From Homarus americanus (Eukaryota > Arthropoda > Malacostraca > Decapoda > Nephropidae): a stretch of DNA of 64,000 nt. A program made the translations under genes and the position numbers. The DNA is taken from NCBI RefSeq assembly GCF_018991925.1, contig NW_024711950.1, forward strand, positions 309,204 to 373,203, written 5' to 3'. The notes under the pieces are model-generated. The model saw nothing but the letters and a program-made list of their open reading frames with translations. It made no database searches and was not told the origin of the DNA. Shown piece after piece: positions 48,914 through 61,988 of this stretch (its first letter is position 1; each line of letters starts with the position of its first letter).

Positions 48914-51900
48914 TTACCACCTACAAGATACGGGTAGCCCCATTAGAGTTTCTCGGCGCCATAAGTTCGTTGAACAGGCTTTGAGTGAAATATAACAGAG
49001 TCTAGGACTGCTTTTATTATCCTGGTGGTCCAGAGGTAGCGTTCCCCGTTCACAGTCATGGGCTCGTGGGTCGTGGGTTCGAATCCTGGCGGGGTGAGGT
49101 GTTGATTGTATGTAGAAGTCCGCGTGCTTTATTAGACTCATGAAATATATATGGATCCTCGTGTTTCGAAGCCGGATTTGGTAAAACGTTACTATGATCA
49201 CCTACGTGATACGGGTAGTCCCCATTAGAGGTTCACGGCACCATAAGCTCGTTGAACATGCTTTGTGTAAAATATAACAGAGTCTAGGACTGCTTTTAGT
49301 ATCTTTGCGGTCCAGAGGCAGCATTCCCCGGTCACAGTTATGGGCTCGTGGGCCGTGGGTTCGAATCTTGGAGAGGTGAGGTGTTGATTGTATGTAGAAG
49401 TCCGCGTGCTTTATTGGACTAATGAAATATATATGGATCCTCGTGTTTCGAAGCCGGATTTGGTAAAACGTTACTATGACCACCTACGTGATACGGGTAG
49501 TCCCCATTAGAGGTTCACGGCGCCATAAGTTCGTTGAACAGGCTTTGTGTAAAATATAACAGAGTCTAGGACTGCTTTTATTATCCTGGTGGTCCAGAGG
49601 TCGCGTTCCCCTTGTCAGAGTCATGGGCTCGTGGGCCGTGGGTTCCAATCCTGGCAGGGTGTGGTGTTGATTGTATGTAGAAGTCTGCGTGCTTTATTGG
49701 GCTAATGAAATATTTATGGATCCTTGTGTTTCGAAGCCGGATTTGGTAAAACATTACTCTGACCACCTACGTGATACGGGTAGTCCCCATTAGAGGTTCA
49801 CGGCACCATAAGTTCGTTGAACAGGCTTTGTGTAAAATATAACAGAGTTTACGACTGCTTTAAGTATCCTGGTGGTCCAGAGGTAGCATTCCCCGGTCAC
49901 AGTTGTTGGCTCGTGGGCCGTCGGTTCTAATCCTGGCGGGGTGAGGTGTTGATTGTATGTAGAAGTCCGCGTGGTTTATTGGGCTAATGAAATATATATG
50001 GATCCTCGTGTTTCGATGCCGGATTTGGTAAAATGTTACTCTGACCACCTACGTGATACGGGTAGTCCTGATTAGAGGTTCACGGCTCCATGAGCTCGTT
50101 GAACAGGCTTAGTGTGAAATATACAAGATTCTAGGACTGCTTTTAGTATTCTGGTGGTCCAGAGGTAGTGTTCCCCGTTAACAGTCATGGGCTCGTGGGC
50201 CGTGGGTTCGAATCCTGGCGTGGTGAGGTGTTGATTGTATGTAGAAGTTCGCTTGCTTTATTGGGCTAATGAAATATATAAGGATCCTCGTGTTTCGAAT
50301 CCGGATTTGGTAAAATGTTACTCTTACCACCTACAAGATACGTGTAGCCCCATTAGAGTTTCTCGGCGCCATATGCTCGTTGAACAGGATTTGAGTGAAA
50401 TATAACAGAGTCTAGGAGTGCTTTTATTATCCTGGTGGTCCAGAGGTAGCGTTCCCCGTTCACAGTCATGGGCTCGTGGGTCGTGGGTTCGAATCCTGGC
50501 AGGGTGAGGTGTTGATTGTATGTAGAAGTCCGCGTGCTTTATTGGACTAATGAAATATATATGGATCCTCGTGTTTCGAAGCCGGATTTGGTAAAACGTT
50601 ACTATGATCACCTACGTGATACGGGTAGTCCCCATTAGAGGTTCACGGCACCATAAGCTCGTTGAACATGCTTTGTGTAAAATATAACAGAGTCTAGGAC
50701 TGCTTTTAGTATCTTTGCGGTCCAGAGGCAGCATTCCCCGGTCACAGTTATGGGCTCGTGGGCCGTGGGTTCGAATCTTGGAGAGGTGAGGTGTTGATTG
50801 TATGTAGAAGTCCGCGTGCTTTATTGGACTAATGAAATATATATGGATCCTCGTGTTTCGAAGCCGGATTTGGTAAAACGTTACTATGACCACCTACGTG
50901 ATACGGGTAGTCCCCATTAGAGGTTCACGGCACCATAAGCTCGTTGAACATGCTTTGTGTAAAATATAACAGAGTCTAGGACTGCTTTTAGTATCCTGGT
51001 GGTCCAGAGGTCGCGTTCCCCTTGTCAGAGTCATGGGCTCGTGGGCCGTGGGTTCCAATCCTGGCAGGGTGTGGTGTTGATTGTATGTAGAAGTCTGCGT
51101 GCTTTATTGGGCTAATGAAATATATATGGATCCTCGTGTTTCGAAGCCGGATTTGGTAAAACGTTACTCTGACCACCTACGTGATACGGGTAGTCCCCAT
51201 TAGAGGTTCACGGCGCCATAAGTTCGTTGAACAGGCTTTGTGTGAAATATAACAGAGTTTACGACTGCTTTAAGTATCCTGGTGGTCCAGAGGTAGCATT
51301 CCCCGGTCACAGTTGTTGGCTCGTGGGCCGTCGGTTCTAATCCTGGCGGGGTGAGGTGTTGATTGTATGTAGAAGTCCGCTTGCTTTATTGGGCTAATGA
51401 AATATATATGATCCTCGTGTTTCGATGCCGGATTTGGTAAAATCTTACTCTGACCACCTACGTGATACGGGTAGTCCCCATTAGAAGTTCGCGACACCAT
51501 AAGCTCGTTGAAGAGACTTTGAGTGAAATATAACAGAGTCTAGGACTGCTTTTATTATCCTGGTGGTCCAGAGGTAGCGTTCCCCGTTCACAGTCATGGG
51601 CTCGTGGGTCGTGGGTTCGAATCCTGGCGGGGTGAGGTGTTGATTGTATGTAGAAGTCCGCGTGCTTTATTGGACAAATGAAATATATTTGTATCCTCGT
51701 GTTTCGAAGCCGGATTTGGTAAAACGTTACTATGACCACCTACGTGATACGGGTAGTCCCCATTAGAGGTTCACGGCACCATAAGCTCGTTGAACATGCT
51801 TTGTGTAAAATATAACAGAGTCTAGGACTGCTTTTAGTATCCTTGCGGTCCAGAGGCAGCATTCCCCGGTCACAGTTATGGGCTCGTGGGCCGTGGGTTC

Positions 51901-54900
51901 GAATCCTGGAGGGGTGAGGTGTTGATTGTATGTAGAAGTCCGCGTGCTTTATTGGACTAATGAAATATATATGGATCCTCGTGTTTCGAAGCCGGATTTG
52001 GTAAAACGTTACTCTGACCACCTACGAGATACGGGTGGTCCCCATTAGAGGTTCCCGGCGCCATAAGCTCGTTGAACAGGCTTTGTGTGAAATATAATCG
52101 AGTCTAGGACTGCTTTTAGTATCCTGGTGGTCCAGAGGTAGCTTTCCCCTTGTCAGAGTCATGGGCTCGTGGGCCGTGGGTTCCAATCCTGGCAGGGTGT
52201 GGTGTTGATTGTATGTAGAAGTCTGCGTGCTTTATTGGGCTAATGAAATATTTATGGATCCTTGTGTTTCGAAGCCGGATTTGGTAAAACGTTACTCTGA
52301 CAACCTACGTGATACGGGTAGTCCCCATTAGAGGTTCACGGCGCCATAAGTTCGTTGAACAGGCTTTGTGTGAAATATAACAGAGTTTACGACTGCTTTA
52401 AGTATCCTGGTGGTCCAGAGGTAGCATTCCCCGGTCACAGTTGTTGGCTCGTGGGCCGTCGGTTCTAATCCTGGCGGGGTGAAGTGTTGATTGTATGTAG
52501 AAGTCCGCGTGCTTTATTGGGCTAATGAAATATATATGATCCTCGTGTTTCGATGCCAGATTTGGTAAAATCTTACTCTGACCAACTACGTGATACGGGT
52601 AGTCCCCATTAGAAGTTCGCGACACCATAAGCTCGTTGAAGAGACTTTGTGTGAAATTTAACATAGTCTAGGACTGCTTTTAGTATCCTGGTGGTCCAGA
52701 GGTAGCGTTCGCCTTGTCACAGTCATGGGCTCATGGGCCGTGGGTTCCAATCCTGGCGGGGTGAGGTGTTGATTGTATGTAGAAGTCTGCGTGGTTTATT
52801 GGGCTAATGAAATATATATGGATCCTCGTGTTTCGAAGCCGGATTTGGTTAAACATTACTCTGACCACCTACGTGATACGGGTAGTCCCCATTAGAATGT
52901 TCACGGCACCATAAGCTCATTCAACAGGCTTTGTGTGAAATATAACAGAGTCTAGGACTGCTTTTAGTATTCTGGTGGTCCAGAGGTAGCGTTCCCCGTT
53001 AACAGTCAAAGGGCTCGTGGGCCGTGGTTTCGAATCCTGGCGGGGTGTGGTGTTGATTGTATGTAGAAGTTCGCTTGCTTTATTGGGCTAATGAAATATA
53101 TATGGATCCTCGTGTTTCGAATCCGGATTTGATAAAATGTTACTCTGACCACCTACGAGATACGGGGAGTCCCCATAAGAGGTTCATGGCGCCATAAGCT
53201 CGTTGAACAGGCTTTGATTGAAATATAACAGAGTCTAGGACTGCTTTTAGTATCCTGGTGGTCCAGAGGTAGCAGTCCCCGGTCACAGTCATGGGCTCGT
53301 GGGCCGTGGGTTCGAATCCTTTCGGAGTGAGGTGTTGATTGTATGTAGAAGTCCGCGTGGTTTATTGGGCTAATGAAATATATATGGATCCTCGTGTTTC
53401 GAAACAGGATTTGGTAAAACGTTACTCTGACCACCTACGTGATACGGGTAGTCCCCATTAGAAGTTCACGGCGCCATAAGATCGTTGAACAGGCTTTGTG
53501 TGAAATATAACAGAGTCTAGGACTGCTATTAGTTTCCTGGAGGTCCAGAGGTAGCGTTCCCCGTCCACAGTCATGGGCTCGTGGGCCGTGGGTTTGAATC
53601 CTGGCGGGGTGAGGTGTTGATTGTATGTAGAAGTCCGCATGCTTTATTGGGCTAATGAAATATATATGGATACTTGTGTTTCGAAGCCGTATTTGGTAAA
53701 ACGTTACTCAGACCACCTACGTGATACGGGTAGTCCCCATTAGAATGTTCACGGCGCCATAAGCTCGTTGAACAGGCTTTGTGTGAAATATAACAGAGTC
53801 TAGGACTGCTTTTAGTATCCTGGTGGTCCAGAGGTAGCGTTCCCCGTTAACAATCATGGGCTCGTGGGCCGTGGGTTCGAATCCTGGCGGGGTGAGGTGT
53901 TGATTGTATGTAGAAGTTCGCTTGCTTTATTGGGCTAATGAAATATATAAGGATCCTCGTGTTTCGATGCCGGATTTGGTAAAACGTTACTCAGACCACC
54001 TACGTGATACGGGTAGTCCCCATTAGAATGTTCACGGCGCCATAAGCTCGTTGAACAGGCTTTGTGTGAAATATAACAGAGTCTAGGACTGCTTTTAGTA
54101 TCCCGGTGGTCCAGAGGTAGCGTTCCCCGTTAACAGTCATGGGCTCGTGGGCCGTGGGTTCGAATCCTGGCGTGGTGAGGTGTTGATTGTATGTAGAAGT
54201 TCGCTTGCTTTATTGGGCTAATGAAATATATAAGGATCCTCGTGTTTCGAATCCGGATTTGGTAAAATGTTACTCTTACCACCTACAAGATACGGGTAGC
54301 CCCATTAGAGTTTCTCGGCGCCATAAGCTCGTTGAACAGGCTTTGAGTGAAATATAACAGAGTCTAGGACTGCTTTTATTATCCTGGTGGTCCAGAGGTA
54401 GCGTTCCCCGTTCACAGTCATGGGCTCGTGGGTCGTGGGTTCGAATCCTGGTGGGGTGAGGTGTTGATTGTATGTAGAAGGCCGCGTGCTTTATCGGGCT
54501 AATGAAATATATATGGATCCTCGTGTTTCGATGCCGGATTTGGTAAAACGTTACTCTGACCACCTACGAGATACGGGTAGTCCCCATTAGAGGATCCCGG
54601 CGCCATAAGCTCGATGAAAAAACTTTGTGTGAAATATAATAGAGTCTAGGACTGCTTTTAGTATCCTGGTGGTCCAGAGGTAGCATTCTCCGTGTCACAG
54701 TCATGGGCTCGTGGGCCGTGGGTTCCAATCCTGGCGGGGTGAGGTGTTGATTGTATGTAGAAGTTCGCTTGCTTTATTGGGCTAATGAAATATATAAGGA
54801 TCCTCGTGTTTCGAATCCGGATTTGGTAAAATGTTACTCTTACCACCTACAAGATACGGGTAGCCCCATTAGAGTTTCTCGGCTCCATAAGCTCGTTGAA

Positions 54901-55640
54901 CAGGCTTTGAGTGAAATATATCAGAGTCTAGGACTGCTTTTATTATCCTGGTGGTCCAGAGGTAGCTTTCCCCGTTCACAGTCATGGGCTCGTGGGTCGT
55001 GGGTTCGAATCCTGGCGGGGTGAGGTGTTGATTGTATGTAGAAGTCCGCGTGCTTTATTGGACTAATGAAATATATATGGATCCTCGTGTTTCGAAGCCG
55101 GATTTGGTAAAACCTTACTATGACCACCTACGTGATACGGGTAGTCCCCATTAGAGGTTCACGGCACCATAAGCTCGTTGAACATGCTTTGTGTAAAATA
55201 TAACAGAGTCTAGGACTGCTTTTAGTATCCTTGCGGTCCAGAGGCAGCATTCCCCGGTCACAGTTATGGGCTCGTGGGCCGTGGGTTCGAATCCTGGAGG
55301 GGTGAGGTGTTGATTGTATGTAGAAGTCCGCGTGCTTTATTGGACTAATGAAATATATATGGATCCTCGTGTTTCGAAGCCGGGTTTGGTAAAACGTTAC
55401 TCTGACCACCTACGAGATACGGGTGGTCCCCGTTAGAGGTTCCCGGCGCCATAAGCTCGTTGAACAGGCTTTGTGTGAAATATAATAGAGTCTAGGACTG
55501 CTTTTAGTATCCTGTTGGTCCAGAGGTAGCGTTCCCCTTGTCAGAGTCATGGGCTCGTGGGCCGTGGGTTCCAATCCTGGCAGGGTGTGGTGTTGATTGT
55601 ATGTAGAAGTCTGCGTGCTTTATTGGGCTAATGAAATATT
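48914..55640 (+). repeat. Higher-order domain with five-mer and four-mer periods
   Basis: 48914-49483 recurs at 50324-50893 (offset 1410 bp, five monomers), and the second half recurs at 51740 (offset 1128 bp, four monomers). The GTTGTTGG subfamily recurs at 49865, 51275 and 52400. A different block at about 53.07-53.99 kb is shared with 13.54-14.46 kb. Confidence 0.8.
53070..53990 (+). repeat. Copy of 13540-14460, 39.5 kb away
   Basis: About three monomers share a run of rare variants with 13540-14460 at an offset of 39527 bp: CATAAGAGGTTCATGGCG, TCGAAACAGGATTTGG, ACTGCTATTAGTTTCCTGGAGG, GGATACTTGTG, GCCGTATTTGG and TTACTCAGACC. Further right the match continues (TATCCCGGTGG at 14289 and 54099), but the offset becomes 39810 bp, one extra monomer. 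Confidence 0.8.
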
Positions 55641-56060
55641 TATGGATCCTTAGGCACTTCGCCGGATTATTTGAAACGTTACTCTGAAACCACCCACGGA
55701 TAATGGGTAGTCCTCATTAGAGGTTCACGGCGCCATGTTCGTTGAACAGGCTTTGTGTGAAATATATCAGAGTTTAGGACTGCTTTAAGTATCCTGGTGG
55801 TCCAGAGGTAGCATTCCCCGGTCACAGTTGTTGGCTCGTGTGCCGTCGGTTCGAATCCTGGCGGGTGTGAGGTGTTGATTGTATGTAGAAGTCCGCGTGC
55901 TTTATTGGGCTAATGAAATATATGTGGATCCTCGTGTTTCGAATCCGGATTTGGTAAAACGTTACTCTGACCACCTACGAGATACGGGTAGTCCCCATTA
56001 GAGGTTCACGGCGCCATAAGCGAGTTGAACAGACTTTGTGTGAAATTTAACAGAGTGTAG

Positions 56061-56409
56061 GACTGCTTTTAGTATCCTGGTGGTCCAGAGGTAGCAGTCC
56101 CCGGTCACAGTCATGGGCTTGTGGGCCGTGGGTTCGAATCCTTTCGGGGTGAGGTGTTGATTGTATGTAGAAGTCCCCATGGTTTATTGGGCTAATGAAA
56201 TATATATGGATCCTCGTGTTTCGAAGCCAGATTTTGTAAAACGTCACTTTGACCACCTACATGATACTGGTAGTCCCCATTAGAGGTTCACGGCTTCATA
56301 AGCTCGTTGAACAGGCTTTGTGAGAAATATAACAGAGTCTAGGAATGCTTTTAGTATCCTGGTAGTCCAGAGGTAGCGTTCTCCGGTCACAGTCATGGGC
56401 TCGTGGGCC
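56061..56409 (+). repeat. First copy of a 349-bp block duplicated two monomers later
   Basis: This stretch is identical by eye to 56625-56973 (offset 564 bp). Rare marks are GGGCTTGTGGGCC, GAAGTCCCCATGG, GTCACTTTGACC, GATACTGG and GTGAGAAATATAAC. Confidence 0.85.
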
Positions 56410-56624
56410 ATGGGTTCGAATCCTGGCGGGGTGAGGTGTTGATTGTATGTAGAAGTCCGCGTGCTTTATTGGGCCAATGAAATATATATGGATCCTCGAG
56501 TTTCGAATTCGGATTTGGTAAAATGTTACTCTGACCACCTACGAGATACGGGTAGTCCCCATTAGAGGTTCACGCCGCCATAAGCTCGTTGAACAGGCTT
56601 TGAGTGAAATATAACAGAGTCTAC

Positions 56625-56973
56625 GACTGCTTTTAGTATCCTGGTGGTCCAGAGGTAGCAGTCCCCGGTCACAGTCATGGGCTTGTGGGCCGTGGGTTCG
56701 AATCCTTTCGGGGTGAGGTGTTGATTGTATGTAGAAGTCCCCATGGTTTATTGGGCTAATGAAATATATATGGATCCTCGTGTTTCGAAGCCAGATTTTG
56801 TAAAACGTCACTTTGACCACCTACATGATACTGGTAGTCCCCATTAGAGGTTCACGGCTTCATAAGCTCGTTGAACAGGCTTTGTGAGAAATATAACAGA
56901 GTCTAGGAATGCTTTTAGTATCCTGGTAGTCCAGAGGTAGCGTTCTCCGGTCACAGTCATGGGCTCGTGGGCC
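56625..56973 (+). repeat. Second copy of the 349-bp block
   Basis: Partner of 56061-56409, separated by two monomers. The match ends at GGGCCA versus GGGCCG. It reflects a local dimer duplication followed by divergence or conversion at its edges. Confidence 0.85.
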
Positions 56974-57296
56974 GTGGGTTCAAATCCTGGCGGGGTGAGG
57001 TGTTCATTGTATGTAGAAGTCCGCGTGCTTTATTGGGCTAATGAAATACATATGGGTCCTCGTGTCTCGAAGCCGGATTTGGTAAAACGTTACTCTGACC
57101 ACCTACGTGATACGGGTAGTCCCCATTAGAGGTTCACGGCGCCATAAGCTCGTTGAACAGGCTTTGTGTGAAATATAACAGAGTCTAGGACTGCTTTTAG
57201 TATCCTGGTGGTCCAGAGGTAGCGTTCTCCGGTCACAGTCATGGGCTCGTGGGCCGTGGGTTCGAATCCTGGCGGGGTGAGGTGTTCATTGTATGT

Positions 57297-57420
57297 AGAT
57301 GTGTCCGTCGTCGCCGGGCTAATGAAATGATGGATGGATCCTCAAAGTTTTCGGAAGCCGGGATTTGGGTAAAATGCTACCACCAATGACGCGGATAATA
57401 GCTGGGTAATCCCCATTAGT
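57297..57420 (+). other. Indel-rich patch
   Basis: The spacer is distorted by inserted and lost bases (GATGTGTCCGTCGTCGCCGG, CAAAGTTTTCGGAAGCC, CACCAATGACGCGG) between clean monomers. Confidence 0.55.
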
Positions 57421-58274
57421 GGTTCACGGCGCCATAAGCTCGTTGAACAGGCTTTGTGTGAAATATAACAGAGTCTAGGACTGCTTTTAGTATCCTGGTA
57501 GTCCAGAGGTAGTGTTCTCCGGTCACAGTCATGGGCTCGTGGGCCGTGGGTTCGAATCCTGGCGGGGTAAGGTGTTCAATGTATGTAGAAGTCCGCGTGC
57601 TTTATTGGGTTAATGAAATACATATGGATCCTCGTGTTTCGAAGCCGGATTTGGTAAAACGTTACTCTGACCACCTACGTGATACGGGTAGTCCCCATTT
57701 GAGGTTCGCGGCGCCATAAGTTCGTTGAACAGGCTTTGTGTGAAATATAACAGAGTTTAGGACTGCTTTAAGTATCCTGGTGGTCCAGAGGTAGCATTCC
57801 CCGGTCACAGTTGTTGGCTCGTGTGCCGTCGGTTCGAATCCTGGCGGGGTAAGGTGTTCAATGTATGTAGAAGTCCGCGTGCTTTATTGGGCTAATGAAA
57901 TACATATGGATCCTCGTGTTTCGAAGCCAGATTTGGTAAACGTTACTCTGACCACTCACGGATACGTGGCAGTCCCCATTAGGAGGTTCGCGGCGCCATA
58001 AGCTCGTTGAACAGGCGTTGTGTGAAATATAACAGAGTCTAGGACTGCTCTTAGTATCCTGGTGGTCCAGAGGTAGCGTTCCCCAGTCACAGTTGTGGGC
58101 TCGTGGGCCGTGGGGTCGAATCCTGGCGGGGTGGCGTGTTCAATGTATGTAGAAGTCCGTGTGCTTTATTGTGCTAATGAAATATATATGGACCCTCGTG
58201 TTTCGAAGCCGGACTTGGTAAAACGCTACTCTGACCATGTACGTGATATGGGTAGTCCCCATTAGAGGTTCAAG

Positions 58275-58690
58275 GCGCCTTACAAGTTCGCGGAACAGGC
58301 TTTGTGTGAACATAACAGAGTCTAGGACTGCTTAGTATCCTGGGTAGTCCAGAGGTAGTGTCTCCGGTCACAAATAAGTGGCTCGTGGGGCCGGGGTTCA
58401 AATCCTGGCGGCAAAGAGTTCTTTATTGTATGTAGAAGTCCGCGTGCTTTACGGGCTAATGAACACATATAACCTCGGTCTCGAAGCCGGATTTGATAAA
58501 AACGTTACTCTGACCACTCACGATACGGGTGTCCCCTGCTGAGGTTCACAGCCATGTCGTTGAACAGGCTTTGTGTGAAATATAACAGAGTCTAGGACTG
58601 CTTTTATATCCTGGGTATTCAGAGGTAGCGTTCTCCGGTCACAGTCATGGCCTGTGGGCAGGGGCCCTGAATCCCAAGGGTGAGGTGTTG
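58275..58690 (+). other. Indel-rich patch spanning more than one monomer
   Basis: Two cores are damaged by scattered indels (CCTTACAAGTTCGCGG, GGTCACAAATAAGTGGC, GCGGCAAAGAGTTC, GGCCTGTGGGCAGG). The repeat register can still be followed. Confidence 0.55.
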
Positions 58691-59231
58691 ATTGTATGTA
58701 GAAGTCCGCATGCTTTATTGGGCTAATGAAATATATATGGATCCTCGTGTCTCGAAGCCGGATTTGGTAAAACGTTACTCTGACCACGTACGTGATACGG
58801 GTAATCCCCATTAGAGGTTCACGGCACGATAAGCTCCTTGAACAGGCTTTCTGTGAAAAATAACAGAGTCTAGCACTGCTTTTAGTATCCTGGTGGTCCA
58901 GAGGTAGCATTCCCCGGTGACAGTCGTGGGCTCGTGGGCCGAGGGTTCGAATCCTGCCGGGGTGGCGTGTTCATTGTATGTAGAAGTCCGCGTGCTTTAT
59001 TGGGCTAATGAAATATATATGGATCCTCTTGCTTCGAAGCCGGATTTGGTAAAACGTTACTCTGACCACCTACATGATACGGATAATCCCCATTAGTGGT
59101 TCACGGCGCCATAAGTTCATTGAACAGGCTTTGTGTGAAATATAACAGAGTCTAGGACTGCTTTTAGTATCCTGGTAGTCCAGAGGTAGTGTTCTCCGGT
59201 CACAGTCATGGGCTCGTGGGCCGAGGGTTCG

Positions 59232-59575
59232 AATCCTGGCGGGTAAGGTGTTCAATGTGTAGAAGTCCGCGTGCTTTTATTGGGTTAATGAAATACATAT
59301 GGATCCTCGTGGTTTCAGTTTATTCTTGGTAAAACGTTACTTCAATTCACCCACGGATACACGGGTAGTCCCCATTAGAGGTTCAGCGCCTGTGTTCGTT
59401 GAACAGGCTTTAGTAGAAATATAACAGAGTTTAGGATCGTTTTTATGCATCCTGGGTGGTCCAGAGGTAGCATTCCCCGGTCACAGTTGTTGCCCGTAAA
59501 GCCGTCGGGTTCGAATCCTGGCGTGGGTAAGGTGTTCAATGTATGTGAAGTCCTGGCTTTATTGGGCTAATGAAA
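59232..59575 (+). other. Indel-rich patch
   Basis: Single-base insertions and losses run through one monomer (GTGGTTTCAGTTTATTC, CACGGATACACGGG, CGTTTTTATGCATCC, GTTGCCCGTAAAGCC). Neighbours are clean. Confidence 0.55.
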
Positions 59576-61712
59576 TACATATGGATCCTCCTGTTTCGAA
59601 GCCGGATTTGGTAAAACGCTACTCTGACCACAGACGTGATACGGCTAGTCCCCATTAGAGGTTCACGGCGCCATAAGTTCGTTGAACAGGCTTTGTGTGA
59701 AATATAACAGAGTCTAGGACTGCTTTTAGTATCCTGGTGGTCCAGAAGTAGCGTTCCCCGGTCACAGTCGTGGGCTCGTGGGCCGTGGGTTCGAATCCTG
59801 GCGGGGTGGCGTGTTCATTGTATGTAGAAGTCCGCGTGCTTTATTGGGCTAATGAAATACATATGGATCCTCCTGTTTCGAAGCCGGATTTGGTAAAACG
59901 TTACTCTGACCACCTACGTGATACGGCTAGTCCTCAGAGGTTCAGCTGGATCTATAAGCTCGTTGAACAGGCTTTGTGTGAAATATAAAAGAGTCTAGGA
60001 CTGCTTTTAGTATCCTGGTAGTCCAGAGGTAGCGTTTGCCGGTCACAGTCATGGGCTCGTGGGCCGTGGGTTCGAATCCTGGTGGGGTGAGGTGTTCATT
60101 GTATGTAGAAGTCCGCGTGCTTTATTGGGCTAATGAAATACATATGGATCCTCGTGTTTCGAAGCCGGATTTGGTAAAACGTTACTCTGACCACGCAGAC
60201 GTGATAATGGTAATCCCCATTAGAGGTTCACGGCGCCATAAGCTCCTTGAACAGGCTTTCTGTGAAAAATAACAGAGGCTAGCACTGCTTTTAGTATCCT
60301 GGTGGTCCAGAGGTAGCGTTCCCCGGTGACAGGCGTGGGCTCGTGGGCCGAGGGTTCGAATCCTGCCGGGGTGGCGTGTTCATTGTATGTAGAAGTCCGC
60401 GTGCTTTATTGAGCTAATGAAATATATATGGATCCTCTTGCTTCGAAGCCGGATTTGGTAAAACGTTACTCTGACCACCTACGTGATACGGATAATCCCC
60501 ATTAGTGGTTCACGGCGCCATAAGCTCGGTGAACAGGCTTTGTGTGAAATATAACAGAGTCTAGGACTGCTTTTAGTATCCTGGTGGTCCAGAGGTAGCG
60601 TTCTCCGGTTACAGTCATGGGCTCGTGGGCCGTGGGTTCGAATCCTGGCGGGGTGAGGTGTTCATTGTATGTAGATGTCCGCTTGCTTTAATGGGCTAAT
60701 GAAATACATATGGATCCTCGTGTTTCGAAGCCGGATTTGGTAAAACGTTACTGTGACCACAGACATGATACGGGTAGTCCCCATTAGAGGTTCACTGCGC
60801 CATAATCTCGTTGAACAGGCTTTGTGTGAAATATAACATTGTCTAAGACTGCTTTTAGTATCCTGGTGGTCCAGAGGTAGCGTTCCCCGATCACAGTCAT
60901 GGGCTCGTGGGCAGTCGGTTCGAACCCTGGCGGGGTGAGGTGTTGATTGTATGTCGAAGTCCGCATGCTTTATTCGGCTAATGAAATATATATGGATCCT
61001 CCTGTTTCGAAGCCGGATTTGGTAAAACGTTACTCTGACCACGTACGTGATACTGGTAATCCCCATTAGGGGTTCACGGCGCCATAAGCTCGTTGAACAG
61101 GCTTTGTGTGAAATATAACAGAGTCTAGGACTGCTTTTAGTATCCTTGTGGTCCAGAAGTAGCGTTCCCCGGTCACAGTCGTGGGCTCGTGGGACGTGGG
61201 TTCGAATCCTGGCGGGGTGGCGTGTTCATTGTATGTAGAAGTCCGCGTGCTTTATTGGGCTAATGAAGTACATATGGATCCTCGTGTTTCGAAGCCGGAT
61301 TTGGTAAAACGTTACTCTGACCATGTACGTGATACGGGTAATCCCCATTAGGGTTTCACGGCGCCATAAGCTCGTTGAACAGGCTTTGTGTGAAATATAA
61401 CAGAGTCTAGGAGTGCTTTTAGTATCCTCGTAGTCCAGAGGTAGTGTTCTCCGGTCACAGTCGTGGGCTCGTGGGCCATGGGTTCGAATCCTGCCGGGGT
61501 GGCGTGTTCATTGTACGTAGAAGTCCGCATGCCTTATTGGGCTAATGAAATACAAATGGATCCTCGTGTTTCGAAGCCGGATTTGGTAAAACATTACTCT
61601 GACCACCTATGTGATACGGGTAGTCCCCATTAGAGGTTCACGGCGCCAAAAGCTCGTTGAACAGGCTTTGTGTGAAATATAACAGAGTCTAGGACTGCTT
61701 TTAGTATCCTGG

Positions 61713-61723
61713 TGGTCCAGAGG
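61713..61723 (+). promoter_or_regulatory. Pol III A box (exemplar)
   Basis: TGGTCCAGAGG matches the A-box consensus TRGYNNARNNG at every fixed position and sits at the tRNA position expected for it (base 8 onward). The same 11-mer recurs in most monomers. The commonest variants are TGGTCCAGAAG, TGGTGCAGAGG and GCAGTCCAGAGG. Confidence 0.75.
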
Positions 61724-61763
61724 TAGCGTTCCCCGGTCACAGTCGTGGGCTCGTGGGCCGAGG

Positions 61764-61772
61764 GTTCGAATC
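61764..61772 (+). promoter_or_regulatory. Pol III B box (exemplar)
   Basis: GTTCGAATC matches the B-box consensus GWTCRANNC. It starts 51 bp after the start of the A box, a normal spacing for an internal type 2 Pol III promoter. Several subfamilies carry a damaged B box (GTTCCAATC, GTTCTAATC, GTTGGAATC, GTTAGAATC), so promoter strength should differ between monomers. Confidence 0.7.
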
Positions 61773-61988
61773 CTGCCGGGGTGGCGTGTTCATTGTATGT
61801 AGAAGTCCGCGTGCTTTATTGGGCTAATGAAATATATATGGATCCTCTTGTTTCGAAGCCGGATGTGGTAAAACGTTACTCTAACAACCTACGTGATACA
61901 GATAATCCCCATTAGTGGTTCACGGCACCATAAGCTCGTTGAACAGCCTTTCAGCCTTTGTGTCAAATATAGCAGAGTCTAGGACTGC

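Larger units (their letters stand above)
61706..61782 (+). pseudogene. tRNA-like core, best-folding exemplar
   Basis: This copy shows the cloverleaf traces most clearly. The seven bases ATCCTGG at 61706-61712 pair along their whole length with CCGGGGT at 61776-61782, using two U-G wobbles, as an acceptor stem. The D arm is GTCC, then a loop with the invariant GG, then GCGT, with one mismatch. The T arm keeps the TTCGAAT loop, but its stem is only about four pairs, as if one base had been lost. The anticodon arm is poor: only CCC and GGG pair convincingly around GTCACAGTC, so no amino-acid identity can be given. The region between anticodon arm and T arm is 7 nt too long for a class I tRNA. 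I read this as a tRNA-derived element, not a working tRNA gene. A SINE head is an alternative origin. Confidence 0.75.

Noticed and set aside
61706..61782. A functional tRNA gene array
   Set aside because: No unit has a convincing anticodon stem and loop with T at position 33, the T stem is short, and most units carry a 7-nt excess between anticodon arm and T arm. Amino-acid identity cannot be assigned.
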